From Camelus bactrianus (Eukaryota > Chordata > Mammalia > Artiodactyla > Camelidae), in assembly GCF_048773025.1 (NCBI RefSeq), contig NW_027413959.1, forward strand, positions 1,364,001 through 1,428,000: a stretch of 64,000 nt of DNA. The letters are read 5' to 3'. Made by a program: the position numbers and the translations under genes. Below, one piece after another: positions 24,621 through 38,170 of the stretch. Under the pieces are notes generated by a model, which ran no database searches, was not told the origin of the DNA, and saw nothing but the letters and a program-made list of their open reading frames with translations. How positions within the stretch are numbered: the first letter of the stretch is position 1; each line of letters opens with the position of its first letter.

Positions 24621-26560
24621 GGATCCCTTAGGAGCCCTTCGAGTGTCTTCCCAGAGTCCCTCCCTGTGCGGGTTGCCGGGGAAAGGAGGGGGTTTTGTTG
24701 GAAACGCAGGTAGCATCTAGTGCCTCCCCATGGACAGGGGAGGTAATTAGCGGACTTCCTTCTGCTAGGGCACACCTGTGACACAAGGCAGCTGCGTGGA
24801 TGGCGGCCCCGAACCTCCCCCACACAGTCATCCGTATTCCGGAATTCTGAGGTTGGGGAGGTTCCGTCTTCTGTCTGCAGCACCCGAGATCTCCTAGGAG
24901 CCATTCGAGTGTCTTCCCAGAGTCCCTCCCTGTGCGGGTTGCCGGGGAAAGGAGGGGGTTGTGCTGGAAACGCAGGTAGCATCTAGTGCCTCCCCATGGA
25001 CAGGGGAGGTAATTAGCGGACTTCCACCTGCCAGGGAACTCCTGTGATACCAGGCAGCTGCGTGGAGGGCGGCCCCGAACCTCCCCCACACAGTCAACCG
25101 TGTTCCGGAATTCTGAGTGTGGGGAGGTTCCGTCTTCTCTCTGCAGCACCCGGGTTTCCTAGGAGCCCTTCGAGTGTCTTCCCAGAGTCCCTCCCTGTGC
25201 GGGCTGCCGGGGAAAGGCGGGGGTTGGGCTGGAAAAGCAGGTAGCATCTTGTGCCTCCCCATGGACAGGGGAGGTAATTAGCGGACTTCCCCCTGCCAGG
25301 GAACACCTGTGACACCAGGCAGCTGCGTGGAGGGCGGCCCCGAACCTCCCCCACACAGTCAACCGTGTTCCGGAATTCTGAGGGTGGGGAGGTTCCGTCA
25401 TCTGTCTGCAGCACCCGGGATCCTCTAGGAGCCATTCGAGTTTCTTCCCAGAGTCCCTCCCTGTGCGGGCTGCCGGGGAAGGGAGGGGGTTGTGCTGGAA
25501 ACGCAGGTAGCTTCTAGTGCCTCCCCATGGACAGGGGAGATAATTAGCGGACTTCCACCTGCCAGGGAACACCTGTGACACCAGGCAGCTGCGTGGAGGG
25601 CGGCCCTGAACCTCCCCCACACAGTCAACCGTGTTCCGGAATTCTGAGTGTGGGGAGGTTCCGTCTTCTCTCTGCAGCACCCGGGTTCTCCTAGGAGCCC
25701 TTCGAGTGTCTTCCCAGAGTCCCTCACTGTGCGGGCTTCCGGGGAAAGGCGGGGGTTGGGCTGGAAAAGCAGGTTGCATCTTGTGCCTCCCCATGGACAA
25801 GGGAGGTATTTAGCGGACTTCCCCCTGCCAGGGAACACCTGTGACACCAGGCAGCTGCGTGGAGGGCGGCCCCGTACCTCCCCCACACAGTCAGCCGTGT
25901 TCCGGAATTCTGAGTGTGGGGAGGTTCCGTCTTCTGTCTGCAGCACCCGGGATCTCCTAGGAGCCCTTCGAGTGTCTTCCCAGAGTCCCTCCCTGTGCGG
26001 GTTGCCGGGGAAAGGAGGGGGTTGTGCTGGAAACGCATGTAGCATCTAGTGCCTCCCCATGGACAGGGGATGTAATTAGCGGACTTCCACCTGCCAGGAA
26101 ACACCTGTGACACCAGGCAGCTGCGTGTAGGGCGGCCCTGAACTTCACCCATACAGTCACACGTGTTCCGGAATTCTGAGTGTGGGGAGGTTCCGTCTTC
26201 TGTCTGCAGCACCCGGGATCTCCTAGGAGCCATTCAAGTGTCTTCCCAGAGTCCCTCCCTGTGCGGGCTGCCGGGGAAAGGAGGGGTTTGTGCTGGAAAC
26301 GCAGGTAGCATCTAGTGCCTCCCCATGGACAGGGGAGGTAATTAGCGGACTTCCACCTGCCAGGGAACACCTGTGACACCAGGCAGCTGCGTGGAGGGCG
26401 GCCCTGAACCTCACCCACACAGTCACACGTGTTCCGGAATTCTGAGTGTGGGGAGGTTCCGTCTTCTGTCTGCAGCACCCGGGATCTCCTAGGAGCCATT
26501 CGAGTGTCTTCCCAGAGTCCCTCCCTGTGCGGGCTGCCGGGGAAAGGAGGGGGTTGTGCT
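24621..26560. repeat. Seven-monomer segment repeated 8,509 bp downstream (copy 1)
   Basis: Matches 33,130-35,100 at a constant offset of 8,509 bp (32 monomers) across most of its length. Markers: CTTCCTTCTGCTAGGG at 24,755 and 33,264; the unusual GAGGTTGGGG near 24,851 and 33,360; GGAACTCCTGTGATACC near 25,037 and 33,546; CCGGGTTTCC near 25,150 and 33,659. Some monomers in the middle are mosaic relative to the partner. Confidence 0.82.
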
Positions 26561-29500
26561 GGAAACGCAGGTAGCATCTAGTGCCTCCCCATGGACAGGG
26601 GAGGTAATTAGCAGACTTCCACCTGCCAGGGAACACCTGTGACACCAGGCAGCTGCGTGGAGGGCGGCCCTGAACCTCACCCACACAGTCACACGTGTTC
26701 CGGAATTCTGAGTGTGGGGAGGTTCCGTCTTCTGTCTGCAGCAACCGGGATCTCCTAGGAGCCATTCGAGTGTCTTCCCAGAGTCCCTCCCTGTGCGGGC
26801 TGCCGGGGAAAGGAGGGGGTTGTGCTGGAAACGCAGGTAGCATCTAGTGCCTCCCCATGGACAGGGGAGGTAATTAGCGGACTTCCACCTGCCAGGGAAC
26901 ACCTTTGACACCAGGCAGCTGCGTGGAGGGCGGCCCCGAAACTCACCCACACAGTCAACCGTGTTCCGTAATTCTGAGTGTGGGGAGGTTCCGTCTTCTG
27001 TCTGCAGCACCCGGGATCTCCTAGGAGCCCTTCGAGTGTCTTCCCAGAGTCCCTCCCTTTGCGGGTTGCCGGGGAAAGGAGGGGGTTTTGCTGGAAAAGC
27101 AGGTAGCATCTAGTGCCTCCCCATGGACAGGGGAGGTAATTAGCGGACTTCCACCTGCCAGGGAACACATGTGACACCAGGCAGCTGCGTGGAGGGCGGC
27201 CCCGAACCTCCCCCACACAGTCAACCGTGTTCCGGAATTCTGAGTGTGGGGAGGTTCCGTCTTCTGTCTGCAGCACCCGGGATCTCTTAGGAGCCCTTCG
27301 ATTGTCTTCCCAGAGTCCCTCCCTGTGCGGGTTACCGGGGAAACGAGGGGGTTGTGCTGGAAACGCAGGTAGCATCTAGTGCCTCCCCATGGACAGGGGA
27401 GGTAATTAGCGGACTTCCACCTGCCAGTGAACACCTGTGACACAAGGCAGCTGCGTGGAGGGCGGCCCCGAACCTCCCCCACACAGTCATCCATGTTCCG
27501 GAATTCTGAGTGTGGGGAGGTTCCGTCTTCTGTCTGCAGCACCCGGGATCTCCTAGGAGCCAATCGAGTGTCTTCCCAGAGTCCCTCCCTGTGCGGGCTG
27601 CCGGGGAAAGGAGGGGGTTGTGCTGGAAACGCAGGTAGCATGTAGTGCCTCCCCATGGATAGGGGAGGTAATTAGCGGACTTCCACCTGCCAGGGAACAC
27701 CTGTGACACCAGGCAGCTGCGTGGAGGGCGGCCCCGAAACTCCCCCACACAGTCAACCGTGTTCCGGAATTCTGAGTGTGGGGAGGTTCCGTCTTCTGTC
27801 TGCAGCACCCGGGATCTCCTAGGAGCACTTCGAGTGTCTTCCCAGAGTCCCTCCCTGTGCGGGCTGCCGGGGAAAGGAGGGGGTTGTGCTGGAAACGCAG
27901 GTAGCATCTAGTGCCTCCCCATGGACAGGGGAGGTAATTAGCGGACTTCCACCTGCCAGGGAACACCTGTGACACAAGGCAGCTCCGTGGAGGGCGGCCC
28001 CGAACCTCCCCCACACAGTCATCCGTGTTCCGGAATTCTGAGTGTGGGGAGGTTCCGTCTTCTGTCTGCAGCACCCGGGATCTCCTAGGAGCCCTTCGAG
28101 TGTCTTCCCCGAGTAACTTCCGGTGCGGACTCCTGGGGAAAGGAGGGGGTTGGGCGGAAAAGCAGGTAGAATCTAGTGCCTCCCCATGGACAAGGGAGGT
28201 AATTAGCGGACTTCCCCCTGCCAGGGAACAACTGTGAAACCAGGAAGCTGCGTGGAGTGCGGCCCTAAACCTCACCCACACAGTCACTCGTGTTCCGGAA
28301 TTCTGAGTGTGGGGAGGTTCCGTCTTCTGTCTGCAGCACCCGGGATCTCCTAGGAGCCCTTCGAGTGTCTTCCCCGAATCCCTCCCACTGCGGGCTGCCG
28401 GTGAAAGGCGGGGGTTGTGCTGGAAAAGCAGGTAGCATCTTGTGCATCCCCATGGACAAGGGAGGTAATTAGCGGACTTCCCCCTGCCAGGGTACACCTG
28501 TGACACCAGGCAGCTGCGTGGAGGGCGGCCCCGAACCTCCCCCACACAGTCAGCCGTGTTCCGGAATTCTGAGTGTGGGGAGGTTCCGTTTTTGTCTGCA
28601 GCACCCGGGATCTCCTAGGAGCCCTTCGAGTGTCTTCCCCGAATCCCTCCCACTGCGGGCTGCCGGTGAAAGGCGGGGGTTGTGCTGGAAAAACAGGTAG
28701 GATCTTGTTCCTCCCCTTGGACAAGGGAGGTAATTAGCGGACTTCCCCATGCCAGGGAACACCTGTGACACCAGGCAGCTGCGTGGAGGGCGGCCCCGAA
28801 CCTCCCCCACACAGTCATCCGTGTTCCGGAATTCTGAGTGTGGGGAGGTTCCGTCTTCTGTCTGCAGCACCCGGGATCTCCTAGGAGCCATTCGAGTGTC
28901 TTCCCAGAGTCCCTCCCTGTGCGGGCTGCCGGGGAAAGGAGGGGGTTGTGCTGGAAACGCAGGTAGCATCTAGTGCCTCCCCATGGACAGGGGAGGTAAT
29001 TAGCGGACTTCCACCTGCCAGGGAACACCTCTGACACCAGGCATCTGCGTGGAGGGCGGCCCCGAACCTCCCCCACACAGTCAACCGTGTTCCGGAATTC
29101 TGAGTGTGGGGAGGTTCCGTCTTCTGTCTGCAGCACCCGGGATCTCTTAGGAGCCCTTCGAGTGTCTTCCCAGAGTCCCTCCCTGTGCGGGTTGCCGGGG
29201 AAAGTAGGGGGTTGTGCTGGAAACGCAGGTAGCATCTAGTCCCTCCCCATGGACAGGGGAGGTAATAAGAGGACTTCCACCTGCCAGGGAACACCTGTGA
29301 CACAAGGCAGCTGCGTGGAGGGCGGCCCCGAACCTCCCCCACAGAGTCATCCGTGTTCCGGAATTCTGAGTGTGGGGAGGTTCCGTCTTCAGTCTGCAGC
29401 ACCCGGGATCTCCTAGGAGCCATTCGAGTGTCTTCCCAGAGTCCCTCCCTGTGCGGGCTGTCGGGGAAAGGAAGGGGTTGTGCTGGAAGCGCAGGTAGCA

Positions 29501-32500
29501 TGTAGTGCCTCCCCATGGACAGGGGAGGTAATTAGCGGACTTCCACCTGCCAGGGAACACCTGTGACACCAGGCAGCTGCGTGGAGTGCGGCCCCGAACC
29601 TCACCCACACAGTCAACCGTGTTCCGGAATTCTGAGTGTGGGGAGGTTCCGTCTTCTGTCTGCAGCACCCGGATTCTCCTAGGAGCCTTTCGAGTGTCTT
29701 CCCCCAGTCCTTCCCTCTGCGGGCTGCCGGGGAAATGCGGGGGTTGAGCTGGAAAAGCAGGTAGCATCTTGTGTCTCCCCATGGACAAGGGAGGTAATTA
29801 GCGGAATTCCCCCTGCCAGGGAACACCTGTGACACCAGGCAGCTGCGTGGAGGGCGGCCCAGAACCTCCCCCACACAGTCAGCCGAGTTCCGGAATTCTA
29901 AGTGTGAGGAGGTTCCGTCTTCTGTCTGCAGCACCCGGGATCTCCTAGGAGCCATTCGAGTGTCTTCCCAGAGTCCCTCCCTGTGCGGGCTGCCGGGGAA
30001 AGGAGGGGGTTGTGCTGGAAACGCAGGTAGCATCTAGTGCCTCCCCATGGACAGGGGAGGTAATTAGCGGACTTCCACCTGCCAGGGAACACCTGTGACA
30101 CCAGGCAGCTGCGTGGAGGGCGGCCCCGAACCTCCCCCACACAGTCAACCGTGTTCCGGAATTCTGAGTGTGGGGAGGTTCCGTCTTCTGTCTGCAGCAC
30201 CCGGATTCTCCTAGGAGCCCTTCGAGTGTCTTCCCAGAGTCCCTCCCTGTGCGGGATGCCGGGTAAAGGAGGGGGTTGTGCTGGAAACGCAGGTAGCATC
30301 TAGTGCCTCCCCATGGACAGGGGAGGTAATTAGCGGACGTCCCCCTGCCAGGGAACACCTGTGACACCAGGCAGCTGCGTGGAGGGCGGCCCCGAACCTC
30401 CCCCACACAGTCAAACGTGTTCCGGAATACTGAGTGTGGGGAGGTTCCGTCTTCTGTCTGCAGCACCCGGGATCTCTTAGGAGCCCTTCGAGTATCTTCC
30501 CAGAGTCCCTCCCTGTGCGGGTTGCCGGGGAAAGTAGGGGGTTGTGCTGGAAACGCAGGTAGCATCTAGTCCCTCCCCATGGACAGGGGAGGTAATAAGC
30601 GGACTTCCACCTGCCAGGGAACACCTGTGACACAAGGCAGCTGCGTGGAGGGCGGCCCCGAACCTCCCCCACACAGTCATCCGTGTTCCGGAATTCTGAG
30701 TGTGGGGAGGTTCCGTCTTCAGTCTGCAGCACCCGGGATCTCCTAGGAGCCATTCGAGTGTCTTCCCAGAGTCCCTCCCTGTGCGGGCTGCCGGGGAAAG
30801 TAGGGGGTTGTGCTGGAAACGCAGGTAGCATCTAGTGCCTCCCCATGGACAGGGGAGGTAATTAGCGGACTTCCACCTGCCAGGGAACACCTGTGACACC
30901 AGTCAGCTGCGTGGAGGGCGGCCCTGAACCTCACCCACACAGTCACACGTGTTCCGGAATTCTGAGTGTGGGGAGGTTCCGTCTTCTGTCTGCAGCACCC
31001 GGGATCTCCTAGGAGCCATTCGAGTGTCTTCCCAGAGTCCCTCCCTGTGCGGGCTGTCGGGGAAAGGAAGGGGTTGTGCTGGAAGCGCAGGTAGCATCTA
31101 GTGCCTCCCCATGGACAGGGGAGGTAATTAGCGGACTTCCACCTGCCAGGGAACACCTGTGACACCAGGCAGCTGGGTGGAGTGCGGCCCAGAACCTCAC
31201 CCACACAGTCAACCGTGTTCCGGAATTCTGAGTGTGGGGAGGTTCCGTCTTCTGTCTGCAGCACCCGGATTCTCCTAGGAGCCTTTCGAGTGTCTTCCCC
31301 CAGTCCTTCCCTCTGCGGGCTGCCGGGGAAAGGCGGGGGTTGAGCTTGAAAAGCAGGTAGCATCTTGTGCCTCCCCATGGACAAGGGAGGTAATTAGCGG
31401 AATTCCCCCTGCCAGGGAACACCTGTGACACCAGGCAGCTGCGTGGAGGGCGGCCCAGAACCTCCCCCACACAGTCAGCCGAGTTCCGGAATTCTAAGTG
31501 TGAGGAGGTTCCGTCTTCTGTCTGCAACACCCGGGATCTCCTAGGAGCACTTCGAGTGTCTTCCCCGAATCCCTCCCACTGCGGGCTGCCGGTGAAAGGC
31601 GGGGGTTGTGCTGGAAAAGCAGGTAGCATCTAGTGCTTCCCCATGGACAGGGGAGGTAATTAGCGGACTTCCACCTGCCAGGGAACACCTGTGACACCAG
31701 GCAGCTGCGTGGAGGGCGGCCCTGAACCTCACCCACACAGTCACACGTGTTACGGAATTCTGAGTGTGGGGAGGTTCCGTCTTCTGTCTGCAGCACCCGG
31801 GTTCTCCTAGGAGCCCTTCGAGTGTCTTCCCAGAGTCCCTCACTGTGCGGGCTGCCGGGGAAAGGCGGGGGTTGGGCTGGAAAAGCAGGTAGCATCTTGT
31901 GCCTCCCCATGGACAAGGGAGGTAATTAGCGGACTTCCCCCTGCCAGGGAACACCTGTGACACCAGGCAGCTGCGTGGAGGGCGGCCCCGAACCTCCCCC
32001 ACACAGTCAGCCGTGTTCCGGAATTCTGAGGGTGGGGAGGTTCCGTCTTCTGTCTGCAGCACCCGGGATCTCCTAGGAGCCATTCGAGTGTCTTCCCAGA
32101 GTCCCTCCCTGTGCGGGTTGCCAGGGAAAGGAGGGGGTTGTGCTGGAAACACAGGTAGCATCTAGTGCCTCCCCATGGACAGGGGAGGTAATTAGCGGAC
32201 TTCCACCTGCCAGGGAACACCTGTGACACCAGGCAGCTGCGTGGAGGGCGGCCCCGAACCTCCCCAACACAGTCAACCGTGTTCCGGAATTCTGAGTGTG
32301 GGGAGGTTCCGTCTTCTGTCTTCAGCACCCGGGATCTCCTAGGAGCCATTCGAGTGTCTTCCCAGAGTCTCTCCCTGTGCGGGTTGCCGGGGAATGGAGG
32401 GGGTTGTGCTGGAAATGCAGGTAGCATCCAGTGCCTCCCCATGGACAGGGAAGGTAATTAGCGGACTTCCACCTGCCAGGGAACACCTGTGACACCAGGC

Positions 32501-33130
32501 AGATGCGTGGAGGGCGGCCCTGAACCTCACCCACACAGTCATACGTGTTCCGGAATTCTGAGTGTGGGGAGGTTCCGTCTTCTGTCTGCAGCACCCGGGT
32601 TCTCCTAGGAGCCATTCGAGTGTCTTCCCAGAGTCCTTCCCTGTGCGGGCTGCCGGGGAAATGCGGGGGTTGGGCTGGAAAAGCAGGTTGCATCTTGTGC
32701 CTCCCCATGGACAAGGGAGGTAATTAGCGGACTTCCCCCTGCCAGGGAACACCTGTGACACCAGGCAGCTGCGTGGAGGGCGGCCCCGAACCTCCCCCAC
32801 ACCATCAGCCGTGTTCCGGAATTCTGAGGGTGGGGAGGTTCCGTCTTCTGTCTGCAGCACCCGGGATCTCCTAGGAGCCCTTCGAGTGTCTTCCCAGAGT
32901 CCTTCCATGTGCGGGATGCCGGGGAAAGGAGGGGGTTGTGCTGGAAACGCAGGTAGCATCTAGTGCCTCCCCATGGACAGGGGAGGTAATTAGCGGACGT
33001 CCCCCTGCCAGGGAACACCTGTGACACCAGGCAGCTGCGTGGAGGGCGGCCCCGAACCTCCCCCACACAGTCAAACGTGTTCCGGAATTCTGAGTGTGGG
33101 GAGGTTCCGTCTTCTGTCTGCAGCACCCGG
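26560..33130. repeat. Higher-order repeat Q, copy A
   Basis: About 25 monomers matching B at +11,698 bp (44 monomers) up to about 31.5 kb and at +11,963 bp after that. Markers: GCAACCGGG at 26,741 (B 38,439; C 44,820); CGAGTAACTTCCGG at 28,110 (B 39,808; C 46,189); GGTTCCGTTTTTG, a 2-bp deletion, near 28,582 (B 40,279; C 46,661). The change of offset shows that A lacks one monomer relative to B at about 31,530-31,620. There the unit looks like a fusion of two B monomers. Confidence 0.87.
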
Positions 33131-35100
33131 GATCTCTTAGGAGCCCTTCGAGTGTCTTCCCAGAGTCCCTCACTGTGCGGGTTGCCGGGGAAAGGAGGGG
33201 GTTTTGTTGGAAACGCAGGTAGCATCTAGTGCCTCCCCATGGACAGGGGAGGTAATTAGCGGACTTCCTTCTGCTAGGGCACACCTGTGACACAAGGCAG
33301 CTGCGTGGATGGCGGCCCCGAACCTCCCCCACACAGTCATCCGTATTCCGGAATTCTGAGGTTGGGGAGGTTCCGTCTTCTGTCTGCAGCACCCGATATC
33401 TCCTAGGAGCCATTCGAGTGTCTTCCCAGAGTCCCTCCCTGTGCGGGTTGCCGGGGAAAGGAGGGGGTTGTGCTGGAAACGCAGGTAGCATCTAGTGCCT
33501 CCCCATGGACAGGGGAGGTAATTAGCGGACTTCCACCTGCCAGGGAACTCCTGTGATACCAGGCAGCTGCGTGGAGGGCGGCCCCGAACCTCCCCCACAC
33601 AGTCAACCGTGTTCCGGAATTCTGAGTGTGGGGAGGTTCCGTCTTCTCTCTGCAGCACCCGGGTTTCCTAGGAGCCCTTCGAGTGTCTTCCCAGAGTCCC
33701 TCCCTGTGCGGGCTGCCGGGGAAAGGCGGGGGTTGGGCTGGAAAAGCAGGTAGCATCTTGTGCCTCCCCATGGACAGGGGAGGTAATTAGCGGACTTCCC
33801 CCTGCCAGGGAACACCTGTGACACCAGGCAGCTGCGTGGAGGGCGGCCCCGAACCTCCCCCACACAGTCAACCGTGTTCCGGAATTCTGAGGGTGGGGAG
33901 GTTCCGTCATCTGTCTGCAGCACCCGGGATCCTCTAGGAGCCATTCGAGTGTCTTCCCAGAGTCCCTCCCTGTGCGGGCTGCCGGGGAAAGGAGGGGGTT
34001 GTGCTGGAAACGCAGGTAGCATCTAGTGTCTCCCCATGGACAGGGGAGGTAATTAGCGGACTTCCACATGCCAGGGAACACCTGTGAAACCAGGCAGTTG
34101 CGTGGAGGGCGGCCCTGAACCTCACCCACACAGTCACACGTGTTCCGGAATTCTGAGTGTGGGGAGGTTCCGTCTTCTGTCTGCAGCACCCGGGATCTCC
34201 TAGGAGCCATTCGAGTTTCTTCCCAGAGTCCCTCCCTGTGCGGGCTGCCGGGGAAGGGAGGGGGTTGTGCTGGAAACGCAGGTAGCTTCTAGTGCCTCCC
34301 CATGGACAGGGGAGATAATTAGCGGACTTCCACCTGCCAGGGAACACCTGTGACACCAGGCAGCTGCGTGGAGGGCGGCCCTGAACCTCCCCCACACAGT
34401 CAACCGTGTTCCAGAATTCTGAGTGTGGGGAGGTTCCGTCTTCTGTCTGCAGCACCCGGGATCTCCTAGGAGCCCTTCGAGTGTCTTCCCAGAGTCCCTA
34501 CCTGTGCGGGTTGCCGGGGAAAGGAGGGGGTTGTGCTGGAAACGCTGGTAGCATCTAGTGCCTCCCCATGGACAGGGGATGTAATTAGCGGACTTCCACC
34601 TGCCAGGAAACACCTGTGACACCAGGCAGCTGCGTGAAGGGCGGCCCTGAACTTCACCCACACAGTCACACGTGTTCCGGAATTCTGAGTGTGGGGAGGT
34701 TCCGTCTTCTGTCTGCAGCACCCGGGATCTCCTAGGAGCCATTCAAGTGTCTTCCCAGAGTCCCTCCCTGTGCGGGCTGCCGGGGAAAGGAGGGGTTTGT
34801 GCTGGAAACGCAGGTAGCATCTAGTGCCTCCCCATGGACAGGGGAGGTAATTAGCGGACTTCCACCTGCCAGGGAACACCTGTGACACCAGGCAGCTCCG
34901 TGGAGGGCGGCCCTGAACCTCCCCCACACAGTCAACCGTGTTCCGGAATTCTGAGGGTGGGGAGGTTCCGTCTTCTGTCTGCAGCACCCGGGTTCTCCTA
35001 GGAGCCCTTCGAGTGTCTTCCCAGAGTCCCTCCCTGTGCGGGCTGCCGGGGAAAGGCGGGGTTTGGGCTGGAAAAGCAGGTTGCATCTTGTGCCTCCCCA
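33130..35100. repeat. Seven-monomer segment (copy 2 of 24.6-26.6 kb)
   Basis: Second copy of the 24,621-26,560 segment at offset 8,509 bp, inserted in order between HOR Q copy A and the 35-38 kb block. The switch from copy A lies in the monomer spanning about 33,100-33,240, where downstream variants change from A-type to the CTTCCTTCTGCTAGGG type at 33,264. Confidence 0.8.
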
Positions 35101-38100
35101 TGGACAAGGGAGGTAATTAGCGGACTTCCCCCTGCCAGGGAACACCTGTGACACCAGGCAGCTGCGTGGAGGGCGGCCCCGAACCTCCCCCACACAGTGA
35201 GCCGTGTTCAGGAATTCTGAGGGTGGGGAGGTTCCGTCTTCTGTCTGCAGCAACCGGGATCTCCTAGGAGCCATTCGAGTGTCTTCCCAGAGTCCCTCCC
35301 TGAGCGGGCTGCCGGGGAAAGGAGGGGGTTGTGCTGGAAACGCAGGTAGCATCTAGTGCCTCCCCATGGACATGGGAGGTAATTAGCGGACTTCCAACTG
35401 CCAGGGAACACCTGTGACACCAGGCAGCTGCGTGGAGGGCGGCCCCGAACCTCCCCCACACAGTCAGCCGTGTTCCGGAATTCTGAGGGTGGGGAGGTTC
35501 CGTCTTCTGGCTGCAGCACCCGGGATCTCCTAGGAGCCATTCGAGTGTCTTCCCAGAATCCCTCCCTGTGCGGTCTGCCGGGGAAAGGAGGGGGTTGTGC
35601 TGGAAACGCAGGTAGCATCTAGTGCCTCCCCATGGACAGGGGAGGTAATAGCGGACTTCCACCTGCCAGGGAACACCTGTGACACCAGGCAGCTGCGTGG
35701 AGGGCGGCCCCGAACCTCCCCCACACAGTCAACCGTGTTCCGGAATTCTGAGGGTGGGGAGGTTCCGTCTTCTGTCTGCAGCACCCGGGATCTCTTAGGA
35801 GCCCTTCGAGTGTCTCCCCAGATTCCCTCCCTGTGCGGGTTGCCGGGGAAAGGAGGGGGTTGTGCTGGAAACGCAGGTAGCATCTAGTGCCTCCCCATGG
35901 ACAGGGGAGGTAATTAGCGGACTTCCACCTGCCAGGGAACACCTGTGACACAAGGCAGCTGCGTGGAGGGCGGCCCCGAACCTCCCCCACACAGTCATCC
36001 GTGTTCCGGAATTCTGAGGGTGGGGTGGTTCCGTCTTCTGTCTGCAGCACCCGGGATCTCCTAGGAGCCATTCGAGTGTCTTCCCAGAGTCCCTCCCTGT
36101 GCGGGCTGCCGGGGAAAGGAGGGGGTTGTGCTGGAAACGCAGGTAGCATCTAGTGCCTCCCCATGGACAGGGGAGGTAATTAGCGGACTTCCAACTGCCA
36201 GGGAACACTTGTGACACCAGGCAGCTGCGTGGAGGGCGGCCCTGAACCTCACCCATAAGTCACACGTGTTCCGGAATTCTGAGTGTGGGGAGGATCTGTC
36301 TTCTGTCTGCAGCACCCGGGATCTCCTAGGAGCCATTCAAGTGTCTTCCCAGAGTCCCTCCCTGTGCGGGCTGCCGGGGAAAGGAGGGGGTTGTGCTGGA
36401 AACGCAGGTAGCATCTAGTGCCTCCCCATGGACAGGGGAGGTATTTAGCGGACTTCCACCTGCCAGGGAACACCTGTGACACCAGGCAGATGCGTGGAGG
36501 GCGGCCCAGATCCTCACCCACACAGTCAACCGTGTTCCGGAATCCTGAGTGTGGGGAGGTTCCGTCTTCTGTCTGCAGCACCCGGGATCTCTTAGGAGCC
36601 CTTCGAGTGTCTTCCCAGAGTCCCTCCCTGTGCGAGTTGCCGGGGAAAGGAGGGGTTTTGCTGGAAACGCAGGTAGCATCTAGTGCCTCCCCATGGACAG
36701 GGGAGGTAAGTAGCGGACTTCCACCTGCCAGGGAACACCTGTGACACCAGGCAGCTGCGTGGAGGGCGGCCCCGAACCTCCCCCACACAGTCAGCCGTGT
36801 TCTGGAATTCTGAGTGTGGGGAGGTTCCGTCTTCTGTCTGCAGCACCCGGGATCTCCTAGGAGCCATTCGAGTGTCTTCCCAGAGTCCCTCCCTGTGCGG
36901 GCTGCCGGGGAAAGGAGGGGGTTGTGCTGGAAACGCAGGTAGCATCTAGTGCCTCCCCATGGACAGGGGAGGTAATTAGCGGACTTCCACCTGCCAGGGA
37001 ACACCTGTGACACCAGGCAGCTGCGTGGAGGGCGGCCCTGAACCTCACCCACACAGTCACACGTGTTCCGGAATTCTGAGTGTGGGGAGGTTCCGTCTTC
37101 TGTCTGCAGCACCCGGGATCTCCTAGGAGCCCTTCGAGTGTCTTCCCAGAGTCCCTCCCTGTGCGGGCTGCCGGGGAAAGGAGGGGGTTTTGCTGGAAAC
37201 GCAGGTAGCATCTAGTGCCTCCACATGGACAGGGGAGGTAATTAGCGGACTTCCACCTGCCAGGGAACACCTGTGACACAAGGCAGCTGCGTGGAGGGCG
37301 GCCCCGAATCTCCCCCACACAGTCATCCGTGTTCCGGAATTCTGAGTGTGGGGAGGTTCCGTCTTCTGTCTGCAGCACCCGGGATCTCCTAGGAGCCATT
37401 CGAGTGTCTTCCCAGAGTCCCTCCCTGTGCGGGCTGCCGGGGATAGGAGGGGGTTGTGCTGGAAACGCAGGTAGCATCTAGTGCCTCCCCATGGACAGGG
37501 GAGGTAATTCGCGGACTTCCACCTGCCAGGGAACACCTGTGACACCAGGCAGCTGCGTGGAGGGCGGCCCTGAACCTCCCCCACACAGTCAACCGTGTTC
37601 CGGAATTCTGAGTGTGGGGAGGTTCCGTCTTCTGTCTGCAGCACCCGGGTTCTCCTAGGAGCCCTTCGAGTGTCTTCCCAGAGTCCCTCCCTGTGCGGGC
37701 TGCCGGGGAAAGGCGGGGGTTGGGCTGGAAAAGCAGGTTGCATCTTGTGCCTCCCCATGGACAAGGGAGGTAATTAGCGGACTTCCCCCTGCCAGGGAAC
37801 ACCTGTGACACCAGGCAGCTGCGTGGAGGGCGGCCCCGAACCTCCCCCACACAGTGAGCCGTGTTCCGGAATTCTGAGGGTGGGGAGGTTCCGTCTTCTG
37901 TCTGCAGCAACCGGGATCTCCTAGGAGCCATTCGAGTGTCTTCCCAGAGTCCCTCCCTGTGCGGGCTGCCGGGGAAAGGAGGGGGTTTTGCTGGAAACGC
38001 AGGTAGCATCTAGTGCCTCCCCATGGACAGGGGAGGTAATTAGCGGACTTCCACCTGCCAGGGAACACCTGTGACACCAGGCAGCTGCGTGGAGGGCGGC

Positions 38101-38170
38101 CCCGAACCTCCCCCACACAGTCAACCGTGTTCCGGAATTCTGAGTGTGGGGAGGTTCCGTCTTCTGTCTG
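35100..38170. repeat. Block collinear with 1.0-3.6 kb and 21-23 kb
   Basis: About 11-12 monomers. From about 35,530 the private variants follow 970-3,600 at +34,561 bp (130 monomers) and 21,439-23,386 at +14,091 bp. A monomer near 36,255 has its own 2-bp deletion (CCCATAAGTC). The collinearity with the left end continues into HOR Q copy B, so 1-5.5 kb and 35.5-40.3 kb share one long ancestral order. Confidence 0.8.
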
